Positions 54,658 through 64,000 of a DNA stretch of 64,000 nt are shown here, one piece after another (the stretch's first letter is position 1; each line of letters opens with the position of its first letter). The notes under the pieces were generated by a model. It had not been told where the DNA came from and searched no databases. It saw only the letters and a list, made by a program, of their open reading frames with translations. Location of the stretch: assembly GCA_021234155.1 (NCBI GenBank), contig JAJEKV010000058.1, positions 1,791,060 to 1,855,059 of the forward strand. The letters are read 5' to 3'. The DNA comes from Isoetes taiwanensis. Its lineage: Eukaryota; Streptophyta; Lycopodiopsida; Isoetales; Isoetaceae. The position numbers and the translations under genes were made by a program.

Positions 54658-57600
54658 TTCCCCTTCATGTGATATTCCCCGTCATCACATTGTAACAATT
54701 TCCTTATTTCACGAATCTGGATAAAGGTAGAGCCTTTGTAAGAATATCCGCTCTTTGATCACCAGTACTAACATAGGTCAAATGCACTTGATTTCTTTTG
54801 ACCATATCTCGATAAAATGAACTTCCATTTCAATGTGTTTTGACCTTTCGTGCAAAACTGATTTTTGTCATGGCAATGCAACTAGTATTATCACAATAAA
54901 TGATTGTTGGTCCTCTTTGAGCAAATCCAAATTCGCCATAAGCCTTCTTTCCCAAATAAGTTCCTTAGTCAACGAGGTCATTGAGTTGTACTTTCAAAAA
55001 GACTAGATAAAGCAATGTTTGCTTTGCTTCTTGCACTTCCAAGCAACCGGGGCTCCACCTAATAAAACAACATACCACGAAGTTGATTTTTCGCTTGTCT
55101 AAATCTCCTCCCCAATCAAAGATCACAATAAGCCCGCAATTGTAAGCTGGTTTCATTAAATACTATACCAAAATGCATTGTACCTTTTAAGTATTTGAGG
55201 ATCCTTTTTGCTGCAATCCAATGTCCTTTACCAGCCCCGTCATTGTACCTCATCGAGAATATTAATCGCAAATGCAATGTCCGCCTAGTACAATTGGCTA
55301 CATAGGACAAACAACCAATCAAACTTCAGAAGGTATTTTCTCCATTTGTTTGCTTTCAAACTACTTTTTTGGACTCATATCTGCGGAGATTCTGTGACCG
55401 AACCATAGGAGTATATGCCATATTGCAATCTTCCATATGAAATTTCTTCAACATGTTTTGAATATGCCCTTGTTGACTCAAAGCTAATATCTTGTGATTT
55501 CTGTCCCTGTAAACATCTATGCCCAGAAACCTCTTTAACTCTCCAAGATCACTCATTTGGAATCGTTTCCTTAAGATATCTTTGCAATGATTTAGTACTT
55601 GAGTTCCCTTTGATATCATAATATTGTCATCAACATATAAAGCAATAATGCACCAGGCATCTCCCATTTTGAACCTATAGATATTACCATCATAATTGAG
55701 CTTCTCAAAACCTTGTTCTACAAGATATCCATCCATACATTTATACCATTCCCTAGGAGATTGTTTAAGACCATAAACCTGCTCTATTCAACTTCCAAAT
55801 TTTTCTTTTTTTCCTCTTCAAATCCAGGTGCAGGTCTTAAATAAATTTCCTCCTCTAACTTAGCATTCAAGAATGTTGTACTTACATCCATATGATGGAT
55901 TTCAAGGTCACAAGCATTAGCAATAGCTAATAACATTCTTAAACTATTTATCTTTACCAATGGTGAGAATGTTTCATCAAAATCTTCTCCTTTTTTCTGT
56001 GTAAAGCCTTGTGCAACAAGTCTGGCTTTAAATTTCTTTGTATTTTTGTCTACTCCTGGTTTTATTCTATAGATCCACTTACTTCCAACTATATTCTTAT
56101 GAGAAGGAATATCCACTACTGTATAAGTGTTTGTTCTTTTGAATGCTCTCATTTCTTCTTCCATAGCACATTTCCAGTTCTTTCCATTCATATCTTGAAC
56201 CGCCTCCATATAATTTTGTGGAATCTTGTCCTGTTTCAAGTATCAAAATGTCAAATCACAAGATTAATTTCTCCTACCCGAGATCTAAGTCTTTTACTTT
56301 TTCCAAGTTCAGTTCTACCATGAGACTCTAAATCATGTTTGGCTTCTTACGCCAACATTTGAGCTTCGTTCATTCTGTTTTCTTTTTGGTCTATCAATTT
56401 TATCCACTTCGCCTCTTGGTGTTCAATCTCTTGCTCAACACCGATTCCACTTCGGCTCAACAACATTACTTGGAATCATTTCGACTCACTATCGAGTCAC
56501 TCAAATCTACCCGCTCCAATCCTTGAGTTTTTCTTCTTCACTTATTGACCTGATTTGTTTCCTCAATACTATCTTTCCTTTCACTTTCACATGGATCTTC
56601 ATGATTTATCTTAGGAATTTTCCTATAAAATTCGTTTTCATTGAAGACCACATCTCTACTTATTATAATTTTTTTCTTTTAGCGGTCATATAATCTGAAT
56701 GCTTTTGAGTTAGAATCATACCCTACTAGATAAGATATGTATGCTCTATCATCCAACTTTTTCCTCAGTTCTTCAGGGAACATGTACAAAGCATAAACAC
56801 CCATATGCTTTTAATCTATCATAAGAAGGTGACTTACGGACCAAAGCATTTCGGAATTGCACCTTTAATACTTGATGAAGGTAACAAGTTTTGAATGTAG
56901 GCAATTTGTCTTCACAAACTTCATCCCATAAATAATTTGGTAAACCGTAATACTTCAACATGGATCTCACAAAGATCAAGCAAGGTTCTATTTTTCCTTT
57001 CTGCAAACTCCATTTTGTTGTGGTGAGTATCTGCATGTCAATTGCCTCTTGATTCCCCTGCTTTACAAAAAACTTTAAATTCATCGAGATATATTCACCT
57101 CCCTGTCGACCTTATGCACTTTATCTTTCTTCCAGGTTTCTAGCTTCGGTTTCAGCAAAGAAATAACTTCAAAGCATCACTAGCTTGGTCTTTTGTTTTC
57201 AAAATATAACACTTGGTTTTTCTAATTGAAAATCATCAATAAAGCTCATGAAATATTTATGCCCACTCAAACTAGTAACATTTATAGGACCACATAAATC
57301 TGTATGTACCAAATCCAAAATGCCCTTTGCTCTTTTGTGTGACCTTTTAAATGGCAATCTTGATTGCTTTCCAAGTTGGCAGCCTCCACATAAAAACTTT
57401 TCATTTTGTACCTTGGCAGATATTAATCCCTTTTCCCCAAGCCTTTTAATTATTGCAGCATTTACATGACATAATCTGTTATGCCATACTTTCACATCTG
57501 AATATTCCACAAGATTAATTTCATGAAGATGCTCCATATTCAATCCAAAAAGATTACCAACTCTTTTGCCAATAAACTTTAATTCACCATTAAGAAACAC

Positions 57601-58920
57601 TTTACAATGGATCTGTTCAAACAGCACTTTATATCCCAAATCCACCAGCTGGCATAAGGATATGAGATTTCTAACAAGACTGGGCACACACAAAACATCT
57701 CTCAATTTTACAATTTTGCCATTTAAGTCAAACAACTCTAAAACTCCAGTATCTTCTATTTTCTTCAAACCCCCATCACCAAGTTGCACATGTCCTTCTT
57801 TCTTTTCCCACTCCTTAAGCATATGCAAATCACACATCACACTTTTTTCTGCTCCTAAATCTATAACAACAAATTGGTTATTGCTTTTCCTTGGAAACTC
57901 TGAAACATTGCAAGTTAAATTCTTCCTTACCTCCAAGGTGTCATCCTCAAGTTCACCTTCACTACTATCTTGTTTTTCTACCACATTAATACTTGAGCCT
58001 CCTTTGAATTTTCCCTTGCCCTGCCACCTCTATAAGTTCCAAAAATCTCCCTCGACCTCTTCCCTTTTTTTTAGGGCTTGGGCAATCGAAGCAAAATGAC
58101 CTTTGCCTTCACAATTGAAACATCTAAATTCCTTCTCACTATTGTTTGGACACTCACTCTTTAGGTGACCAAATTGATTACATGCATAACAAGGTCCTAC
58201 TTTTCCTCTTGAAAAACCACCTCTTTTTTAGTCTTACACATACAAGATCTCTGAGGACCGATGAGCTTCCTCCCGAGTAATAGTAGACTGTTCAAATTAA
58301 ATATTATCATTCGATAGCATGCTCCTTGGAAGTGGCTACATTTCTGAGTAAAGTTGCCAAGTGACTATTATGAGATACTGCTCTTGCCAAAGCTAGTATT
58401 TGATATTGTTCATTCAAGATATTTCCAGCTCCCTCAAGATCTGCAATAATGGAATCAAATCTCTCCAAAAGTCAGTCAAGTTATCTTTCTCAAACAATTT
58501 CATCTTCCTTAACTGTTTTTCTAGCACATCTATTTGTGAAGAACTTTTTTTTGTTCATAGTGCTTTATCAAATAATCCCACATTTCCTTAGGCTTCATGC
58601 CTCGAAGCTTCGATTTTTAAGGCGGTGCCTACCTTACACATGATTATGGCACGGGCCTCCATAATCTTAGCTTCATCTTCTGCTCCGAACTTCGGAGAAG
58701 TTGCCCTTCCATTGAGACACACCTTCACGAAGTTCCCCGCACCCGATTGAGCATTACTACTACTAGCGGCCGGGACTTGAATCACGAGCTAGTTGCACCT
58801 TCTTGGACTACCATCAAACTACCATCAAACAAATACCACAATTTTTCAAACTCCATCTCCTTTAAAAACTCTAATAATAGATTTGCCGAATCTGGTTGTG
58901 TCATTACCTATATTTTAGCA
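54658..58920 (-). mobile_element. Array internal region 5 (best-preserved pol pieces)
   Basis: The frame 57,984-57,199 (261 codons) covers the end of gag, the protease region (VVIDLGAEKSVM), pre-integrase VWHNRLCHVNAAII and LVHTDLCGPINVTSLSGHKY. The frame 56,239-55,784 (151 codons) covers the RT start, KARLVAQGFTQKKG, ETFSPLVKINSLRM and MDVSTTFLNAKLEEEIYLRP. The frame 55,736-55,356 carries YVDDNIMI and DVYRDRNHKILALSQQG. Frame breaks lie between these blocks. Confidence 0.92.
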
Positions 58921-59429
58921 TACACTGGGGATTGTATATGCCAAGACTTTCTCCTTCAAACCCCTCCGCACCTATATTTGCATACATTTATTTTCTATGA
59001 CAATCGGAGTCATATATATATTTTCTCATCAACTTTGGATATATCCACTTGTCAAATCGTGCATGCCCTTCATATAGAAAGTTTTCAACTTGCCTAAATA
59101 ATAGGATGCCTGTTTTGTCCTTATCTTCCGGTATGCGTTGACTTTGACCCGTTGACCCGATCAACCCAAAACCCTAAGTGGCGGGCGGGGGTGTGCGTGT
59201 GTTTCTAAGCGAGCCCGGCAACACCGGGTAGGGTGTGCCCGCCCTGCTGACTTTGACTTTGACTTTGACTTTGACTTTGACTTTGACTCACTTTTTGCTT
59301 CTCATAGGTCTCCCCATTCAACTGCTTAACTTTGAATAACATGACACCATTTAACAACTCTAATCTAATCGCCCTTTGCTTCTCATAGATTAGAATATCA
59401 CATGACACATAATTTTGTCATTTCCAACA
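58905..59429 (-). repeat. Array LTR 6
   Basis: The right end TTTCCAACA at 59,429 is clear. The left edge is scrambled (no TGTTAGAAT; text resembling the LTR begins between about 58,905 and 58,935), and the primer site is not recognisable. (TTTGAC)n at 59,249-59,288. Confidence 0.85.
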
Positions 59430-62400
59430 TTCCCCTTCATGTGATATTCCCTGTCATCACATTGTAACAATTTCCTTATTTCACGGAATGCGGATAAAGG
59501 TAGAGCCTTTGTAAGAATATCTGCTCTTTGATCACCAGACACTAACATAGGTCAAATGCACTTGATTTCTTTTGACCATATCTCTCGATAAAATGAACTT
59601 CCATTTCAATGTGTTTTTTGACCTTTAGGTGCAAAAGCTGGATTTTTTGTCATGGCAATGCAACTAGTATTATCACAATAAATGATTGTTGGTCCTCTTT
59701 GAGCAAATCAAATTACGCCATAAGCCTTCTTTCCCAAATAAGTTCCTTAGTCCAGCGAGGTCTCTTGAGTTGTACTTTCGGCTTGACACTAGATAAAGCA
59801 ATCTTTGCTTTGCTTCTTGCACTTCAAACAAGCTGGGGCTCCACCTAATAAAACAACATACCACGAAGTTGATTTTTCGTTTGTCTAAATCTCCTCCCCA
59901 ATCAGCATCACAATAAGCACGCAATTGTAAAATTTGTTTCATTAAATACTATACCAAAATGCATTGTACCTTTTAAGTATTTGAGGATCCTTTTTGCTGC
60001 AATCGGTGTCCTTTACCAGCCACGTCATTGTACCTCTTGAGAATATTAGCTGCAAATGCAATGTCCGGCCTAGTACAATTGGCTACATAGGACAAACAAC
60101 CAATCAAACTTCTGTAAGGTATTTTCTCCATTTGTTTGCTTTTCGGCTTACGTTTTGGACTCATATCTGCAGAGATTACGTGACCGGGGAACCATAGGAG
60201 TATATGCCATATTGCAATCTTCCATATGAAATTTCTTCAACATGTTTTGAATATGCCCTTGTTGACTCAAAGCTAATATCTTGTGATTTACGTCCCAGTA
60301 AACATCTATGCCCGAAACCTCTTTAACTCTCAAGATCACTCATTTGGAATCGTTTCCTTAAGATATCTTTGCAATGATTTAGTACTTGAGTTCCCTTTGA
60401 TATCATAATATTGTCATCAACATATAAAGCAATAATGCACCAGGCATCTCCCATTTTGAACCTATAGATATTACCATCATAATTGAGCTTCTCAAAACCT
60501 TGTTCTACAAGATATCCATCCATACATTTATACCATTCCCTAGGAGATTGTTTAAGACCATAAACTTGCTCTATTCAACTTCCAAATTTTTCCTTTTTCC
60601 TCTTCAAATCCAGTCTTGGGTCTTAAATAAATTTCCTCCTCTAACTTAGCATTCAAGAATGCTGTACTTACATCCATATGATGGATTTCAAGGTCACAAG
60701 CATTAGCAATAGCTAATAACATTCTCAAACTATTTATCTTTACCAATGGTGAGAATGTTTCATCAAAATCTTCTCCTTTTTTCTGTGTAAAGCCTTGTGC
60801 AACAAGTCGGCTTTAAATTTCTTTGTATTTTTGTCTACTCCTGGTTTTATTCTATAGATCCACTTACTTCCAACTATATTCTTATCGAAGGAATATCCAC
60901 TCTTGTATAAGTGTTTGTTCTTTTGAATGCTCTCATTTCTTCTTCCATAGCACATTTCAGTTCTTTCCATTCATATCTTGAACTGCCTCCATATAATTTT
61001 GTGGAATCTTATGCGTTTCAAGTATCAAAATGTCAAATCTGATATTAATTTCTCCCTACGAGATCTAAGTCTTTTACTTTTTTCCAAGTTCGGTTCTACC
61101 ATGAGACTCTAAATCATGTTTGGCTTCTTACGCCAACATTTGAGCTTCGTTTGCGTGCGGGTTTTCTTTTTGGTCTATCAATTTTATCCACTTCTGCCTC
61201 TTGGTGTTCAATCTCTTGCTCAACACGATTCCATACGGCTCAACAACATTACTTGGAATCATTTCGACTCACTATCGAGTCACTCAAATCTACACTGCTC
61301 AATCCTTGAGTTTTTCTTCTTCACTTATTGGTGATTTGTTTCCTCAATACTATCTTTCCTTTCACTTTCACATGGATCTTCGGTTATTTATCTTAGGAAT
61401 TTTCCTATAAAATTCGTTTTCATTGAAGACCACATCTCTACTTATTATAATTTTTCTTTCTTAGCGGGGTCATATAATCTGAATGCTTTTGAGTTAGAAT
61501 CATACCCTACTAGATAAGATATGTATGCTCTATCATCCAACTTTTTCCTCAGTTCTTGGGGAACATGTACAAAGCATAAACATCCATATGCTTTTAATCT
61601 ATCATAAGAAGGTGACTTACGGACCAAAGCATTTACGGAATTGCACCTTTAATACTTGATGAAGGTAACAAGTTTTGAATGTAGGCAATTTGTCTTCACA
61701 GACTTCATCCCATAAATAATTTGGTAAACCCAGAATACTTCAACATGGATCTCCACGGCATCAAGCAAGGTTCTATTTTTCCTTTACGCAACTCCATTTT
61801 GTTGTGGTGAGTATCGCATGTCAATTGCCTCTTGATTCCCCTGTTTACACAAAAACTTTAAATTCATCGGAGATATATTCACCTCCACAATGCGACCTTA
61901 TGCACTTTATCTTTCTTCCGGTTTCTAGCTTCGGTTTTAGCGATAAATAACTTCAAAGCATCACTAGCTTGGTCTTTTTGTTTTCAAAATATAACACTTG
62001 GTTTTTCTGCTGAAATCATCAATAAAACTCATGAAATATTTATGCCCACTCAAACTAGTAACATTTATAGGACCACATAAATCTGTATGTACCAAATCCA
62101 AAATGCCCTTTGCTCTTTTGTGTGACCTTTTAAATGGCAATCTTGATTGCTTTCAAGTTAGCGACCTCCACATAAAAACTTTTCATTTTGTACCTTGGCG
62201 GATATTAATCCCTTTTCCCCAAACCTTTTAATTATTGCGGCATTTACATGACATAATCTGTTATGCCATACTTTCACATCTGAATATTCCACAAGATTAA
62301 TTTCATGAAGATGCTCCATATTCAATCAAAAGATTACCAACTCTTTTGCCAATAAACTTTAATTCACCATTAAGAAACACTTTACAATGGATCTGTTCAA

Positions 62401-63756
62401 ACGGCACTTTATATCCCAAATCCACCGGTGGCATAAGGATATGAGATTTCTAACAAGGCTGGGCACACACAAAACATCTCTCAATTTTACAATTTTGCCA
62501 TTTAAGTCAAACAACTCTAAAACTCCGATTATCTTCTATTTTCTTCAAACCCCCATCACCAAGTTGCACATGTCCTTCTTTCTTTTCCCACTCCTTAAGC
62601 ATATGCAAATCACACATCACACTTTTTTTTTTGCTCCTAAATCTATAACAACAAATTGGTTATTGCTTTTCCTTGGAAACTCAAAACATTGCAAGTTAAA
62701 TTCTTCCTTACCTCCAAGGTGTCATCCTCAAGTTCACCTTCACTACTATCTTGTTTTCTACCACATTAATACTTGAGCCTCCTTTGAATTTTCCCTTGCC
62801 CCCGCCACCTCTATAAGTTCGGAAAATCTCCCTCGACCTCTTCCCTTTTTAGGGCTTGGGCAATCGAGAAACAAAATGACCTTTGCCTTCACAATTGAAA
62901 CATCTAAATTCCTTCTCACTATTGTTTGGACACTCACTCTTTAGGTGACCAAATTGATTACATGCATAACAAGGTCCTACTTTTCCTCTTGAAAAACCAC
63001 CTCTTTTAGTCTTACACGCATACAAGATCTCTGGGGACTGATGAGCTTCCTCACGAGTAATAGTAGAAATTTTTCAAATTACGTGCGTATCATTAGATAG
63101 CATGCTCCTTGGAAGTGGCTACATTTAAATTAAAGTTGCCAAGTGACTATTATGAGATACTGCTCTTGCCAAAGCTAGTATTTGATATTGTTCATTCAAG
63201 ATATTTCCAGCTCCCTCAAGATCTGCAATAATGGAATCAAATCTCTCCAAAAAGTCGGTCAAGTTATCTTTCTCAAACAATTTCATCTTCCTTAAGCTGT
63301 TTTTCTAGCACATCTATTTGTGAAGAACTTTTTTTGTTCATAGTGCTTTATCAAATAATCCCACATTTCCTTAGGCTTCATGCCTCGAAGCTTCGATTTT
63401 AAAGGCGGTGCCTACCTTACACATGATTATGGCTGGGCCTCCATAATCTTAGCTTCATCTTACGCTCGAACTTCGGAGAAGTTGCCCTTCCGGTAGACAC
63501 ACCTTCACGAAGTTCCCCACGCACCAGTTGAGCATTACTACTACTAGCGGCCGGGACTTGAATCACACGAGCTAGTTGCACCCCTTCTTGGACTACCATC
63601 AAACAAATACCACAATTTTTCAAACTCGGTAAAGCTCTAATACTCTCCTTCAGTTTGAAATCCTCCATCTCCTTTAAAACTTCAATAGAGTTCAATAGAT
63701 TTGCCCGAATACGGTTGTCATTATCACCAGGCGGGATTTAGTTAGCTCGATACCAA
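59430..63756 (-). mobile_element. Array internal region 6
   Basis: The N-terminal gag region is readable at 63,695-63,417 (NSIEVLKEMEDFKLKESIRA, LKNCGICLMVV), matching the gag start of the Copia at 25.2 kb in pattern. RT pieces are at 60,970-60,552 (NIVGSKWIYRIKPGV, MDVSTAFLNAKLEEEIYLRP) and 60,523-60,323 (YVDDNIMI). The integrase C-terminus is at 61,627-61,445. This copy keeps the expected DVSTAFLN codons that copy 5 prints as DVSTTFLN. Confidence 0.9.
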
Positions 63757-64000
63757 TGTTAGAATCGAGCTTGGGATTCGAACCCAAGTATGCCAAGACT
63801 CTGTCTCCTTCAAACCCCTCCCGCACCTATTTTGCATACACGCTTTGTATGATTTTCTATGACAATCGGTCATATATATATTTTCTCATCAACACGGATA
63901 TATCCACTTGTCAAATCGTGCATGCCCTTCATATAGAAAGTTTTTCAACTTGCCTAAATAATAGGATGCCTGTTGTCCTTATCTTCCGGTATGTCGTTGA
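63757..64000 (-). repeat. Array LTR 7, truncated by window end
   Basis: Starts TGTTAGAATC and keeps the perfect T-arm-like hairpin (GGGATTCGAACCC) as in LTR 1. The adjoining primer site on the minus strand is TGGTATCGAGC. The sequence stops before the (TTTGAC)n tract, so the array extends further right. Confidence 0.93.

Larger units (their letters stand above)
34781..64000 (-). mobile_element. Tandem array of a Copia element: 7 LTRs, 6 internal regions
   Basis: On the minus strand the order LTR, internal, LTR, internal is repeated without other DNA between units. LTRs start (plus coordinates) at 34781, 39659, 44493, 49329, 54129, about 58,905 and 63757. The period, measured from LTR end to LTR end, is 4846, 4843, 4832, 4797 and 4772 bp. 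All copies have the same orientation and each internal region is bounded by single, shared LTRs. The array continues past the window. Such structures can arise by unequal crossing-over between LTRs or by amplification of one-LTR circles. All copies are frameshifted as printed. Confidence 0.93.

Noticed and set aside
34781-64000. Array copies as six independently decayed insertions
   Set aside because: Units share LTRs and phase with no intervening DNA, and most differences sit at CTG/CAG sites, so independent decay is unlikely.

Overview
This 64 kb window is eukaryotic nuclear DNA from a land plant. The evidence is Copia and Gypsy LTR retrotransposons with plant-type tRNA-Met primer sites, a non-LTR (LINE) reverse transcriptase, a CACTA-like exon, and GT-AG introns of plant size. 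A DUF7869-like gene and a Replitron-like HUH gene point, by inference, to a non-seed plant such as a fern, lycophyte or bryophyte; the sequence does not prove this. No ordinary housekeeping gene was recognised. Nearly everything that can be interpreted is transposon-derived.

Layout: 1-4.0 kb is mostly unassigned, with a decayed Gypsy pol fragment on the minus strand and a (GATAA)18 microsatellite. 4.1-8.9 kb (minus) holds an unrecognised, frameshifted multi-exon gene interspersed with CACGC/GCGTG-type inverted motifs. 9.1-11.5 kb (minus) is a LINE with a long intact reverse-transcriptase frame. 11.7-15 kb holds a CACTA-like exon, a cluster of 13-bp palindromes including a 76-bp-arm foldback, and a small acidic two-exon gene. 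15.3-18.2 kb (plus) is a broken DUF7869-like gene. 18.4-24.3 kb is repeat-rich, with only a hypothetical frame and coiled-coil exon-like pieces.

24.4-30.2 kb is a complete but frameshifted Copia element (two LTRs, PBS, PPT, 5-bp target duplication CACAT). It sits inside the left arm of an older foldback element whose other arm lies at 30.5-30.7 kb. 31.3-32.8 kb (minus) carries an uninterrupted HUH endonuclease frame, the most unusual gene in the window. 34.5-34.8 kb is a Gypsy RNase H fragment cut by the next feature.

34,781 to the window end is a head-to-tail array of a second Copia family on the minus strand: seven LTRs alternate with six internal regions at a period of about 4.8 kb, and the array runs off the right edge. 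The copies look nearly identical except at CTG/CAG trinucleotides, where bases are lost or changed in a copy-specific way, often CTG or CAG becoming CG. The same pattern appears elsewhere in the window and probably explains many of the frameshifts. It looks like a consensus error at CHG-methylated sites more than biological decay, so breaks reported here should be read with that in mind.
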